A stretch of DNA of 64,000 bases from Microbacterium halophytorum (GTDB lineage: Bacteria; Actinomycetota; Actinomycetes; Actinomycetales; Microbacteriaceae), in assembly GCF_002970975.1 (NCBI RefSeq), contig NZ_PNFA01000005.1:124001-188000 (forward strand). Reading direction: 5' to 3'. Shown in pieces: positions 27,379 to 36,382 of this stretch (position 1 is its first letter; each line of letters opens with the position of its first letter). Below the pieces are notes generated by a model. That model did not search any database. It was given only the letters and a program-made list of their open reading frames with translations, and was not told the DNA's origin. A program made the position numbers and the translations under genes.

Positions 27379-27660
27379 GGCCGGAGTCCGCCACGACGGG
27401 GCGGAGGGGCGCGCCCTTCCGTTCACAGGCGCGTTCCGATTGTGGCGTTGTCGATGAAAAGGACGTCATACCTCGACGACGACGCAAATGAACGGCGATC
27501 GCGCGTCGCACCCTGTGGAGAGAACCAGCGGCGGCGATAGGAACGCGGCAACATCGGGGGATGCGAAACCCGCGTCCCTTGCCATCGTCGTTGGCCGAGC
27601 ACTTCTCCGTGAGCGCGGCGGCGCGCGGGCGTGGGGCGCGACCGACTCGGACGGGGTGAT
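27379..27660. other. Intergenic region without recognised gene
   Basis: This 282-nt stretch follows the ramB-like gene. It contains a 20-nt near palindrome at 27402-27421 (CGGAGGGGCG paired with CGCCCTTCCG, one mismatch), which may terminate ramB. The middle (about 27440-27560) is less GC-rich than the flanks and probably holds the promoter of the next gene. Nothing else is recognisable. Confidence 0.4.
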
Positions 27661-28521
27661 GTGACGGTGCCGTTCCGCGGCGCGAGGTCACGCAGTTCCC
27701 CCGCTTCTGTTGGTTCGCCGTCCCCGAGCGTGAGCGAGCGCGCCGACGCGATGGCCCGTGTGCGCGCATACGCGCAGATCATGCCGGAGCACGCGTTCTT
27801 CATCGGACCGACGGCCGCGCTCATCGGCGCTGCTCCGCTGCCCTTCGGTCTGCATCGGGAACTCCACGTCGGCGTGCTCGCACCCCGTTCAGCGCCGCGC
27901 AGGCCCGGCATCAGAGGGCGTCAGCTCCGGGTCGGCAGTATGCACAGGTACCACGGCCTGCGCGTCGCCGACGTGCCGACGACCTGGGCGACGCTTGCGA
28001 CCCATCTCGACGAGTACAATCTCGTCACCGCGACCGACCACATCATCCGGATCCCTCGCTCACCCGGCGGCTTCCACGATCTCCCGCGCCTGGACCCGCT
28101 GACCGACCAGGCTGCCCTGGCCGCGATCCTGTCGGCCAACCGGTGGCACGGCGCGGAACGGCTGCGACGGGCACTGGATCGAGCACGGACCGGATCCTCG
28201 TCCCGACCGGAGACGTGGTTGCGCCTGACGATCATCGACGCCGGCCTGCCGGAACCCGAGCTCGACGTCGACATCTTCGACGGCGACGGACGTTTCGTCG
28301 CCTGCGCCGACCTCGCCTATCCGCAGCTGCGGATCTCGCTCGACTATGAGGGAGAGGGCCACCAGGAGCAACGCCGGTTCGAACACGACATCAATCGCTT
28401 CGCGCGCCTTGCCGAGATCCGGTGGGACGCCCTGCGGTTCACCTCGCAGCACGTCTTCCGCGACTCCGGCCTGGGCGTCGCGCGCATCCGCCGCGCGTTG
28501 GAACGCCACCACGCGACGTAG
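27661..28521 (+). CDS. AbiEi/DUF559-like hypothetical protein
   Basis: A 286-residue protein of a type frequent in Microbacteriaceae. The N-terminal half resembles an AbiEi-type antitoxin/DNA-binding module, and the C-terminal half resembles a DUF559/Vsr-like PD-(D/E)xK fold (DVDIFDGDGRFVACADLAY, ISLDYEGEGH). No AbiEii toxin gene is adjacent, so this is an orphan. The start is uncertain: GTG 27661 has a GGGGTGAT site close upstream, with GTG 27631 as an alternative. Whether the nuclease-like domain is active is unknown. Confidence 0.7.
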   Translation: MTVPFRGARSRSSPASVGSPSPSVSERADAMARVRAYAQIMPEHAFFIGPTAALIGAAPLPFGLHRELHVGVLAPRSAPRRPGIRGRQLRVGSMHRYHGLRVADVPTTWATLATHLDEYNLVTATDHIIRIPRSPGGFHDLPRLDPLTDQAALAAILSANRWHGAERLRRALDRARTGSSSRPETWLRLTIIDAGLPEPELDVDIFDGDGRFVACADLAYPQLRISLDYEGEGHQEQRRFEHDINRFARLAEIRWDALRFTSQHVFRDSGLGVARIRRALERHHAT

Positions 28522-28532
28522 GCGCACTTCGA

Positions 28533-28580
28533 TTGCGCCTATGTCGATGTTTCGCGCCGCGAACAGCGACAACGGCGCAA
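28533..28580. terminator. Hairpin between convergent genes
   Basis: Arms 28533-28546 and 28567-28580 match at 12 of 14 positions, and the loop holds a second 5-bp stem (TTCGC/GCGAA). It probably terminates transcription from both sides. Confidence 0.6.
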
Positions 28581-28620
28581 CCGAATCACGGATGGCGTCC
28601 GAGCATCGCCGCGCGGTGCG

Positions 28621-29388
28621 CTACCCGCGGGCCAGCGGCAGGAAGGCGAGGTATTCGTCGAGGGCGTCCGTCGGGGTGATGGCGCGGAGCACGAGTTCGT
28701 CGACCGCCATCGTGTACTCGGCCAGGCGCGGCGCGATGTCGTCCGCGCCGGGTGCGGGCAGCACGGTGTCGCGCGCGCCGAAGCCGAGGCGCGCGAAGTG
28801 GCGCTCGTACGCGGGGAACGTCGCGTACCGATCGGCTTCCTGCTCGAGCCGGGCTCGGGCATCCGGATGCGCGTTCGCGCGCGCGTAGAGAACCGAGGTC
28901 GCGCCGGGGTTCGCGTCGTGCAGTTCGCGCGCCTGCCCCGCCGCGGCGCCTGGCGTCAGCCAGCTCAGCACGGCGGCGTCGGCGCGCTCGGCCGCGAGCG
29001 CCCGCATCTTCGGGCCGAGGGCGCCGAGCGCGAGCGTCGCCGTCGTGCTGGCGCGGAGCTCGGCGAGCGCGCCGCCTACCAGCGCGAGGGCGCCGCGGCG
29101 AGTCTGGCCCGAGCCGATGCCCACGGTCAGGCGCTCCTCCGGCAGGCCGAGCCGCGCGATGTCGTCGAGGATCTCGGAGGCGGGGCGCCGGTCGACCGCG
29201 ATCACGCCGGTCGCGACCCGCAGCGTGTCGGACTCGCGCGCCGCCGCGGCCGCGACCTCGAGCGCGTTCGTGCCCGGCGTCTCGTTGATCCAGAGCGAGC
29301 GGAAGCCCGCCTCCTCGAGCCGCGGCGCGAGCGCGGCCGCGGTGTCGGCGCCGAGCGCCCCTGCGATGCCCAGTGAGACGGAACCCAT
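28621..29388 (-). CDS. LLM class (luciferase-like) F420-dependent oxidoreductase
   Basis: A 255-residue luciferase-like monooxygenase-family TIM barrel. Family traits are the start GIAGALGADTAAALAPRLEEAG, LWINETPGTNALEVAAAA, VATGVIAVDRRP and RLTVGIGSGQ. It is shorter than typical 300-350-residue LLM proteins and seems to lack the insertion region, like some actinobacterial F420-binding members. It stands alone with its own promoter: the folD terminator is upstream. Substrate and cofactor (F420 or flavin) cannot be set from sequence. Confidence 0.82.
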   Translation of the reverse strand: MGSVSLGIAGALGADTAAALAPRLEEAGFRSLWINETPGTNALEVAAAAARESDTLRVATGVIAVDRRPASEILDDIARLGLPEERLTVGIGSGQTRRGALALVGGALAELRASTTATLALGALGPKMRALAAERADAAVLSWLTPGAAAGQARELHDANPGATSVLYARANAHPDARARLEQEADRYATFPAYERHFARLGFGARDTVLPAPGADDIAPRLAEYTMAVDELVLRAITPTDALDEYLAFLPLARG

Positions 29389-29557
29389 ACGACCACGCTA
29401 CGCCCGTGACGCGGGCACGCGGGGCGCGGCACCCGGATGCGCGGCCCCCGAAGCCGACGGTGCCGACTCCGCGCCGACCCCACCGCCCGCGAGATCGCTC
29501 CGGCGTCAGCCTGCGAACGACCACCCGGCGACGATTGCCGCGCCTGGAGCACCCGGA

Positions 29558-29600
29558 GCGCCCGCGCCACGGCGCGGCGCCCGCACCGTGGCGCGGGCGC
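29558..29600 (-). terminator. folD terminator
   Basis: A perfect 15-bp inverted repeat (29558-29572 with 29586-29600) with a 13-nt loop begins 10 nt past the folD stop codon. Confidence 0.8.
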
Positions 29601-29609
29601 CGTCGCGCG

Positions 29610-30491
29610 CTACGCCGCAGCGCGTTCCGCCGCCTCGACCACGTTCGTCATCAGCAGCGCCACCGTCATGGGGCCGACGCCGCCGGGGTTCGGCGAGACG
29701 AAGCCGGCGACCTCTGCGGCATCCGGATGCACGTCGCCGTAGACCCTGTTCTTGCCGGTCTCGGGGTCGGTCTCGCGCGTGACGCCCACGTCGAGGATCG
29801 CGGCACCCGGCTTGACGTCCTCGGCCCTGATCAGGTGCTTCACGCCCGCCGAGGCGACGATCACGTCGGCCTGGCGCAGGTACTGCCCCATGTCGACCGT
29901 GCCCGTGTGCACCTGCGTGACGGTCGCGTTGATCTCGCGGCGCGTCAGCAGCAGCCCGATCGAGCGGCCGATCGTGACGCCGCGGCCGACGACGACGACG
30001 TGCTTGCCCCTGAGGTCGTAGTCGTTGCGCAGCAGCAGCTCGATCACGCCGCGCGGCGTGCAGGGCAGCGGGGTGTCGATCGGTGAGTTCACGTTCAGCA
30101 CGAGGCGGCCGAGGTTCGTCGGGTGCAGGCCGTCGGCGTCCTTGGCGGGGTCGATGCGCTCGAGGACCGCGTCGGTGTCGAGGTGCTTCGGCAGCGGCAG
30201 CTGCACGATGTAGCCGTGGCACGTCGGGTCGGCGTTGAGCTCGTCGATCAGCGCCTCGACCTGCTCCTGCGTCGCGTCGGCCGGCAGCTCCCGCTGGATC
30301 GAGTTCATGCCGATGGCCTCGGACTGGCGGTGCTTCATGCCCACGTACAGCTGCGAGGCCGGGTCGGCACCGACCAGGACGGTCGCGATGCCCGGCGTGA
30401 TGCCCTGCTCCTTCAGCGCCGCAATGCGCTCGGCCAGCTCGGCCTTGATCTCGGCCGAAGCGGCCTTCCCGTCGAGGATCTGTGCGGTCAT
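29610..30491 (-). CDS. folD: Bifunctional methylenetetrahydrofolate dehydrogenase/cyclohydrolase
   Basis: A 293-residue FolD of standard length. Signatures include [13 protein letters not shown] with the catalytic Lys of the active-site motif, QLPLPKHLD, the NADP-binding [15 protein letters not shown] and [11 protein letters not shown]. It interconverts methylene-, methenyl- and 10-formyl-tetrahydrofolate in the cytosol. AAGGAGC precedes the ATG. It follows glyA by 153 nt on the same strand, so both C1-folate genes probably share the riboswitch-controlled transcript. Confidence 0.95.
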   Translation of the reverse strand: MTAQILDGKAASAEIKAELAERIAALKEQGITPGIATVLVGADPASQLYVGMKHRQSEAIGMNSIQRELPADATQEQVEALIDELNADPTCHGYIVQLPLPKHLDTDAVLERIDPAKDADGLHPTNLGRLVLNVNSPIDTPLPCTPRGVIELLLRNDYDLRGKHVVVVGRGVTIGRSIGLLLTRREINATVTQVHTGTVDMGQYLRQADVIVASAGVKHLIRAEDVKPGAAILDVGVTRETDPETGKNRVYGDVHPDAAEVAGFVSPNPGGVGPMTVALLMTNVVEAAERAAA

Positions 30492-30644
30492 CGTTGCTCC
30501 TTGGGTTCAGCGGGCCGCTCGCGCGGCCGAGTCGAATGGGTACGGCGGCGCCCGATGCGCGAGTGCGGCGGGGCGGCCGCCCGCGGCCCCGGAGATGACC
30601 GAGGCTGCGAGCGACCGCCGCTCTCCCGCACGGGCGGAAGGTGC

Positions 30645-31943
30645 TCAGACGCCTGCGTAGCCGGTTCCGGCGGCCTCGAGCCCCGGGTACAGCGGGAACG
30701 CGTCGGCGAGTGTCGCGACGCGGGCGCGCAGCGCCTCGATGTCGGGGTTCGGCAGCAGCGCGAGCGCGATGATGTCGGCGACCTCGGTGAACTCCGCGTC
30801 GCCGAAGCCGCGCGTGGCGAGCGCCGGGGTGCCGATGCGCAGGCCCGAGGTCACCATCGGCGGGCGCGGGTCGTTCGGCACCGAGTTGCGGTTCACCGTG
30901 ATCCGGATCTCGTGCAGCAGGTCCTCGGCGGCCTTGCCGTCGATCGCGGCGTCGCGCAGGTCGACGAGCACGAGGTGCACGTCGGTGCCGCCCGAGCGCA
31001 GCGTGATGCCGGCGTCGACGACGTCCTGTTGGTTGAGCCGCTCCGCGAGGATCGCGGCGCCGCGGACGGTGCGCTCCTGGCGCTCCTTGAACTCGGGCGT
31101 CGCTGCGAGCTTGAAGGCGGTCGCCTTGGCGGCGATGACGTGCATCAGCGGGCCGCCCTGCTGGCCGGGGAAGACGGCGGAGTTGATCTTCTTCGCGACG
31201 TCGGCGTCGTTCGACAGGATGAAGCCCGAACGGGGGCCGCCGATCGTCTTGTGCACCGTCGAGGAGACGACGTGCGCGTGCGGCACGGGGCTCGCGTGCA
31301 GCCCGGCGGCGACGAGGCCCGCGAAGTGCGCCATGTCGACCCAGAGGTACGCACCGACCTCGTCGGCGATCTCGCGGAACCTCGCGAAGTCGAGCTCGCG
31401 AGGGTAGGCCGACCAGCCGGCGATGATGACCTTCGGCTTGTGCTCGAGCGCCAGCCGGCGGACCTCGTCCATGTCGACGCGTGACGAGTCGGGGTCGACC
31501 TCGTACGGGACGATGTCGTAGAGACGGCCGGAGAAGTTGATCTTCATGCCGTGCGTGAGGTGCCCGCCGTGGTCGAGCGACAGGCCCAGGATGGTGTCGC
31601 CGGGGTGGGCGATCGCGTGCAGCACGGCCGCGTTGGCGGAGGCGCCCGAGTGCGGTTGGACGTTGGCGTACTCAGCGCCGAACAGCGCCTTGGCGCGCTC
31701 GATCGCGAGCTCCTCGGCGACGTCGACTTCCTCGCAGCCGCCGTAGTAGCGGCGACCGGGGTAGCCCTCGGCGTACTTGTTGGTGAGCACGGAGCCCTGC
31801 GACTGCAGGACGGAGAGCGGCACGAAGTTCTCGGATGCGATCATCTCGAGGAATCCGCGCTGCCGGTCGAGCTCGCGCTGCAGGACCTGCGCGATCTCGG
31901 GGTCGACTTCGGTGAGGGGGGCGTTGAAAAGTGGATCGGTCAT
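30645..31943 (-). CDS. glyA: Serine hydroxymethyltransferase
   Basis: A 432-residue PLP enzyme with the SHMT signature around the PLP-lysine ([13 protein letters not shown]), the [10 protein letters not shown] start region and [15 protein letters not shown]. It transfers the serine hydroxymethyl group to tetrahydrofolate, producing glycine and methylene-THF, which FolD downstream then processes. GGGAGC is upstream of ATG. A ZTP riboswitch lies 37 nt upstream of the start codon, linking expression to folate/purine status. Confidence 0.96.
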   Translation of the reverse strand: MTDPLFNAPLTEVDPEIAQVLQRELDRQRGFLEMIASENFVPLSVLQSQGSVLTNKYAEGYPGRRYYGGCEEVDVAEELAIERAKALFGAEYANVQPHSGASANAAVLHAIAHPGDTILGLSLDHGGHLTHGMKINFSGRLYDIVPYEVDPDSSRVDMDEVRRLALEHKPKVIIAGWSAYPRELDFARFREIADEVGAYLWVDMAHFAGLVAAGLHASPVPHAHVVSSTVHKTIGGPRSGFILSNDADVAKKINSAVFPGQQGGPLMHVIAAKATAFKLAATPEFKERQERTVRGAAILAERLNQQDVVDAGITLRSGGTDVHLVLVDLRDAAIDGKAAEDLLHEIRITVNRNSVPNDPRPPMVTSGLRIGTPALATRGFGDAEFTEVADIIALALLPNPDIEALRARVATLADAFPLYPGLEAAGTGYAGV

Positions 31944-31979
31944 GCGAGCTCCCAGGAAGGTGTAAGAGGTGTTCGCATC

Positions 31980-32056
31980 GGCCCAGGCGCGCGGCCGACT
32001 GCCGTCTCAGTCGCTCCCCGGTGGTGACCCACCTCCGGCGCCAGTCGCGACACGAG
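31980..32056 (-). ncRNA. ZTP (pfl) riboswitch upstream of glyA
   Basis: Read on the minus strand, the leader carries the conserved pfl/ZTP elements: GACTGGC (32046-32040), CCACCGGGGAGCG (32024-32012) following a GTGG stem, and the terminal pseudoknot element CCGCGCGCCTGGGC (31994-31981). This is the known architecture of ZMP/ZTP-sensing riboswitches, which activate folate and purine C1 genes. No terminator appears between the aptamer and the glyA ribosome binding site, so control may be at translation initiation. Confidence 0.88.
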
Positions 32057-32582
32057 AAGTCTAGCGGAGCGCGCCTGCGAACCGCCCCGCCCGCCAGCAC
32101 GGCCGGTGATGAGCGCCGACGCACATCTGGGCCCCGGCGCTCGGCGCGGTCGAGCGCAAGGCGGAAGGAGGAGCGGGCCCGACGGCCAGCGACGACGGAC
32201 AACGCGGCGATCGGCCGTGCTGAGCGTTGGAGGTGCCAGGGGTTGAGGCCCCTCCCCCGGTGTGCCTCAACCCCTGACTGCTCCTGCGTTCGGTCTCCGT
32301 TGCGGAAACGCGGCCCCCCAGCCTTCGGCGACCGAACGCATGTCCCCTCACACATGAGACGGCGGTGTCGTCGTTCCATTACGCGAGTTCGAGATTTTTT
32401 CTCGGCCCGGCTGTGCGACCGCCTCGGAGCCGCCCGGGCGGTGTCTCGCGACGGCATTCCGGACGCGCCCGTCCGCACGCGTCGCGCGGAAGAACGAGCC
32501 GATCGCGGCGCAGAACCCATATATCTGTAGGATTCCTCAGTCCGCCTGGCGCGCGGCACCCGTTCCATCGCAGAATGGGTGG
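32057..32582. other. Divergent intergenic region between glyA and the sigma-factor gene
   Basis: A 526-nt region with promoters for both flanking genes expected. On the minus strand a TAGACT -10-like hexamer lies just upstream of the riboswitch. A perfect 13-bp inverted repeat sits at 32237-32286 (separate entry). A short AT-rich patch near 32385-32400 (ATTTTTT) is distinct from the surroundings. I see no convincing coding sequence. Confidence 0.45.
32237..32286. repeat. Perfect 13-bp inverted repeat in a divergent intergenic region
   Basis: CAGGGGTTGAGGC (32237-32249) and GCCTCAACCCCTG (32274-32286) are exact reverse complements with a 24-nt loop. It looks like an RNA hairpin, but neither adjacent gene ends here. 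Confidence 0.6.
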
Positions 32583-35114
32583 ATGCGTGCGTATGAATCG
32601 ACGAGCGAGGCGGCGGCGGACGCCGATCTCGTCCTGCGTTCGCGCTCCGGCGATTCCGACGCATTCGGCGAGCTCTGGCAGCGGCACTACCGCTCGGGCA
32701 TCGTCGCCGCGAGCTGCATCTCGGGCAGCTTCGACCCGGATGACCTGGTCCAGGAGGCGTACACCAAGGTCTTCCAGGCGATCCGCCGGGGCGGGGGCCC
32801 GACCGGTTCGTTCCGCGCCTATCTCTTCACCGCCATCCGGAACATCGCGGCCAACTGGGGCCGTGCCGCCGCGGCCGTCGGCACGGACGAGATCGAAGAC
32901 CTCGAGGATCCGGAGTCGAACGAAGAGGCGGTGGACGCCGCCCTCGATCGCAGTCTGACGGTCACGGCGTTCCGCTCGCTGCCGAACCGGTGGCAGGAGG
33001 TGCTCTGGTACACCGAGGTCGAGTCGATGAAGCCGGCCGAGGTCGCGCCCCTGCTGGGCATGAAGGCGGCCGCCGTCTCGCAGCTCGCGTTCCGCGCGCG
33101 CGAGGGCCTGCGCGAATCGTGGATCCAGGCCCACATCGCGTCGGTCCCCGACGACTCCGACTGCCAGTGGACGATCGAGCGCCTCGGATCGCACACACGC
33201 GGCAACCTCGGGCCGCGCGACGCAGCGAAGGCGGATGCCCACATCGGCACGTGCCCCCGCTGCGCGATCGTGGCGTCGGAGGCCGATCAGGTCGGCAGCC
33301 GCCTCGTCATGGTGCTGCTGCCCCTCGCGGTGGGCGTCACGGGCGCCGGCGGCTACCTGGCCTCCCTTCAGCAGAGCGCCGAGCCCGTCGCGCTGATGGC
33401 GATGCCGCAGACCGTGCTGGACGGCGCCAGCGTGGTGCCGGGCGAGACCGTCGGCCCCGACCTCGTCGGTCACGGCGCCGAGGTCTTCGGGCAGCTCGTC
33501 GAGAGCGGCGCCGCGATCATCGGCGCGGGCGCCGCCGGCGTCGCCGGGATCGCCGGCGCTTCGGCGAAGGGCGCCGCCGACGTCTCGGGGCAGGCCGCGG
33601 CCGCGGCCGCCGCGGGCCACGGCGCATCAGGAGGCGCGGGTTCCGGCACCTCCGGCGGCGCGGGTTCGGCCGCGTCCTCGTCGGGCGGCATCACGAGCGT
33701 CGCGGGCATGATCACGGCGGGCATCGCCTCGCTCGGGCTCGCGGCCGCCGTCGCGGCCGCCGCGGTGCTCCCCGGCAACCTGACCGCCCCCGGCGGCGGC
33801 GCACAGTCCGCCCTGCAGGAGCAATCGGCCTCCGGAACCGAGATCGCGCCCGACGACGCGCTCGCCGAGGCATCCGAGGAGCGCGACGGCGAGGCGGAGC
33901 CGCCGGCGCCGCTGCCCCTCCCCGTGAAGCCGACGCCGCCGGATGACGAGCCGGTCAAGGGCGCGACGAAGGCGCCGGATGACGAAGAGCCCGACGACGA
34001 GCCGACACCGGACGAGCCGGCCCCCGAAGCCGCGTCCGCCCCGGAGCCGCCCGCGACGGACGGCTCCGACCCCGCGACCGATGGCGACACCGAGCCGGGC
34101 ACGGACGGCACGGACGCGACGTCGACGGACGGCACCGGTGACGGCACGAGCGACGGCACGGCGGACGACAGCACCACGGACGCCGAGAACGACCCTCCGA
34201 CCGACGACGGCGGCACGGACCCGGGGGCGGACGACGGGAACACCGACGCTACCGACGAGCCCCCGACGGACGACGACGGCTCCGACCCCGCGACCGACAC
34301 CGAGGACGACGCCTCGGATCCCTCGACGGACCCGACGGCCGATTCCGACACGGACCCCGGCGCGGATCCCACCGATACCGGTGACGACACCGCGACGGAC
34401 ACGTCCGACGACACCTCGACGGACTCGGATTCCGATGCCGAGACCGACTACACGCAGCTGACCGCCGAGGCCGTCGCGGATGCCGAGGCGGTCACGCTCG
34501 CCGTCTCCGGCGGAACCCCGAACGAGGCCGTCGTGATCACGGCGAACGGCAGGGTGCTCAGCGACGCGGACATCGCCGGCGGTGCCGCCGCTGGCGCATC
34601 GCGCGCGGCAACGGGCACGGAGCCGGCCTTCGCGCTCGACGACCGCGGCGCGCTCGAGCGCCGTTTCGCGGCCGGGCCCGAGTGGCACGGCTCGACGGTC
34701 GAATTCGCGGTCGACTACGCAGACGAGGCGGCGGGCGACGGGCTCAGGGGGGAGTCATCGGTCGCGGTTCCGTCCCCAGACGACGAGGTTGACGAACCCG
34801 ACGCACCCGATGTTCCGCTCTCCGTGAATGCCGATGGCTCTCAATGGAACCCGCTGAGTTCAGAGTTCACCATTGCGGTGAATGCGACGCCGGGAACATC
34901 AGTGGATGTCACGGTCACGAACCACCGCTTTGGCCAGCCGCACACAGCCTCGGGGCAGATGGCCGCTGGCAGCGACGGAGTCGCACGCGTCGCTATCCCG
35001 AAGAAGCTCTGGACGAGCGCCGACGACTTCGTCGATATCAGGACGACGGATGATTCCGAACGACTTGATCGCATGACTCTCGGCGAGATTTTCCTCGGCG
35101 TCGAGCTTCCGTAG
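32583..35114 (+). CDS. ECF-type sigma factor with fused zinc-binding anti-sigma-like domain, transmembrane segments and acidic extracellular tail
   Basis: An 843-residue multi-domain protein. Sigma region 2 (about 25-95, DPDDLVQEAYTKVF, SFRAYLFTAIRN) and region 4 (about 125-180, PAEVAPLLGMKAAAVSQLAFRAREGL) are clear. Next comes a zinc-binding anti-sigma-like motif (HIGTCPRC, about 219-226), a membrane segment (about 240-262), a Gly/Ala-rich stretch, a second membrane segment (about 372-395), an Asp/Thr/Pro low-complexity region (about 450-622), and two C-terminal beta-rich parts. Members of ECF groups with fused C-terminal extensions are known; this would be a membrane-tethered sigma factor. 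The ATG at 32583 has a weak GGGTGG site. Confidence 0.85.
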   Translation: MRAYESTSEAAADADLVLRSRSGDSDAFGELWQRHYRSGIVAASCISGSFDPDDLVQEAYTKVFQAIRRGGGPTGSFRAYLFTAIRNIAANWGRAAAAVGTDEIEDLEDPESNEEAVDAALDRSLTVTAFRSLPNRWQEVLWYTEVESMKPAEVAPLLGMKAAAVSQLAFRAREGLRESWIQAHIASVPDDSDCQWTIERLGSHTRGNLGPRDAAKADAHIGTCPRCAIVASEADQVGSRLVMVLLPLAVGVTGAGGYLASLQQSAEPVALMAMPQTVLDGASVVPGETVGPDLVGHGAEVFGQLVESGAAIIGAGAAGVAGIAGASAKGAADVSGQAAAAAAAGHGASGGAGSGTSGGAGSAASSSGGITSVAGMITAGIASLGLAAAVAAAAVLPGNLTAPGGGAQSALQEQSASGTEIAPDDALAEASEERDGEAEPPAPLPLPVKPTPPDDEPVKGATKAPDDEEPDDEPTPDEPAPEAASAPEPPATDGSDPATDGDTEPGTDGTDATSTDGTGDGTSDGTADDSTTDAENDPPTDDGGTDPGADDGNTDATDEPPTDDDGSDPATDTEDDASDPSTDPTADSDTDPGADPTDTGDDTATDTSDDTSTDSDSDAETDYTQLTAEAVADAEAVTLAVSGGTPNEAVVITANGRVLSDADIAGGAAAGASRAATGTEPAFALDDRGALERRFAAGPEWHGSTVEFAVDYADEAAGDGLRGESSVAVPSPDDEVDEPDAPDVPLSVNADGSQWNPLSSEFTIAVNATPGTSVDVTVTNHRFGQPHTASGQMAAGSDGVARVAIPKKLWTSADDFVDIRTTDDSERLDRMTLGEIFLGVELP

Positions 35115-35376
35115 AGAAACGCTGGTGGATGCAGTTGCAGCGCACGTCGTTGCTCGGTTCGTGCGCTCATCCTCTCGCGTTCGAAGTACACGCCTGGCTC
35201 CGCGGATGCGGCCGTTGCGCCCGCGCCTTCCACTATTGACGATGAGTGCGCTCGAACACATAATGCACGCCGGGCCAGCCGGCCGTGGGCGCCGCTGAGT
35301 CGTTGCGTCCGTGCGACACGGTACCTTTCGACTGTGCCGGCTATGGTCTGCCCGCCCTCACGATTTCCTCGCACGC
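35115..35376. other. Intergenic region, no gene recognised
   Basis: The stretch between the sigma-factor gene and the rplL terminator has no supported coding frame. Its base composition is lower in GC than the flanking genes, continuing the trend of the last 300 nt of the sigma-factor gene. Confidence 0.4.
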
Positions 35377-35408
35377 AGAAGCGCCCCGGGGCGAACCCCG
35401 GGGCGCTT
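35377..35408 (-). terminator. rplJL terminator hairpin
   Basis: A perfect 14-bp stem (35377-35390 with 35395-35408) with a 4-nt loop lies 25 nt beyond the rplL stop codon. The strand is assigned from rplL; a hairpin this close may also stop transcripts of the sigma gene. Confidence 0.8.
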
Positions 35409-35433
35409 CGAAAAGGTGTCGCTGGGACGAGCC

Positions 35434-35817
35434 TTACTTGAGGCCCACCGTCGCGCCGGCCTCCTCGAGCTTCGCCTTGGCGGCCTCAGCGGCCTCCTTG
35501 GCGGCGCCCTCGAGAACAGCCTTCGGCGCGCCGTCGACGAGCGCCTTCGCGTCGCCCAGGCCGAGCGAGGTCAGCTCACGCACGACCTTGATGACCTGGA
35601 TCTTCTTGTCGCCGGCACCCTCGAGGATGACGTCGAACTCCGACTGCTCCTCGGCGGCCTCGGCGGCCGCGGCGGGCGCGCCGGCAACGGCAACAGCGGC
35701 CGGAGCCGCAGCGGTGACGTCGAACTTCTCCTCGAACGCCTTCACGAACTCGCTGAGCTCGATGAGCGTGAGCTCCTCGAACGCGCTGAGCAGCTCTTCG
35801 GTGCTGAGCTTCGCCAT
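35434..35817 (-). CDS. rplL: 50S ribosomal protein L7/L12
   Basis: A 127-residue L7/L12: N-terminal dimerisation helices ([21 protein letters not shown]), an Ala-rich hinge (about 35-60) and the C-terminal factor-binding domain ([27 protein letters not shown]-like [11 protein letters not shown]). It forms the ribosomal stalk with L10, encoded directly upstream (48-nt gap). Followed by a strong terminator. Confidence 0.97.
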   Translation of the reverse strand: MAKLSTEELLSAFEELTLIELSEFVKAFEEKFDVTAAAPAAVAVAGAPAAAAEAAEEQSEFDVILEGAGDKKIQVIKVVRELTSLGLGDAKALVDGAPKAVLEGAAKEAAEAAKAKLEEAGATVGLK

Positions 35818-35865
35818 GATGTATCTCCTGTATATCCGGGGTTTGTGGGTTTGTTACCGGCCGCT

Positions 35866-36381
35866 TTACGCGGCGGTGTCCTGCTTCTCGCGCAGTGCCT
35901 CGACCGTGCGAACGGTCTTCGAGGGCAGCGCCTGGAAGACGGCGGCAGCCTTCGACATCGAGGCCTTCATCATGCCGGCGACCTTCGACAGCAGAACCTC
36001 ACGGCTCTCCAGGTCGGCAAGCTTGTTGACTTCCTCAGCGGAGAGAGCGGCACCGTCGAAGTAGCCGCCCTTGATGACGAGAAGAGGGTGTGCCTTGGCG
36101 AATGCACGCAGGCCCTTCGCGACGGCGACCGGGTCGCCGTGCACGAACGCGATCGCCGACGGACCGTTGAGGTCGGCGTCGAGATCCGAGATCCCCGCGT
36201 TGTTCGCGGCGATCTTGGTCAGCGTGTTCTTCACCACGGCGTATTCCGCGTCCTGACGGATGCTGTCGCGGAGCTCCTTGAGCTCGGCAACCGTCAGCCC
36301 GCGGTACTCGGTAAGCACGACGGCGGTCGAGTCTTCGAAGTTCTTCTGAAGCTCGGCAACCGTTGCGTCCTTGTGCGCCAT
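35866..36381 (-). CDS. rplJ: 50S ribosomal protein L10
   Basis: A 171-residue L10. ATG at 36381 is chosen because the family begins M(A)xKxxxVAEL and a TAGGAGTGGCC site lies upstream; the frame extends further up through leader RNA. Conserved parts are VVLTEYRGLTVAEL and KNTLTKIAA near the N-terminus. It anchors the L7/L12 stalk and represses its own operon by binding the leader RNA in many bacteria. Confidence 0.97.
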   Translation of the reverse strand: MAHKDATVAELQKNFEDSTAVVLTEYRGLTVAELKELRDSIRQDAEYAVVKNTLTKIAANNAGISDLDADLNGPSAIAFVHGDPVAVAKGLRAFAKAHPLLVIKGGYFDGAALSAEEVNKLADLESREVLLSKVAGMMKASMSKAAAVFQALPSKTVRTVEALREKQDTAA

Positions 36382-36382
36382 G

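Noticed and set aside
34020-34450. Possible tandem DNA repeat (minisatellite) in the sigma-factor gene
   Set aside because: Asp/Thr/Pro dipeptides recur, but no fixed-length nucleotide unit repeats exactly; treated as low-complexity coding sequence.
33943-34461. Arg/Thr/Pro-rich 172-residue frame inside the sigma-factor gene
   Set aside because: Alternate-frame reading of the Asp/Thr-rich coding region.
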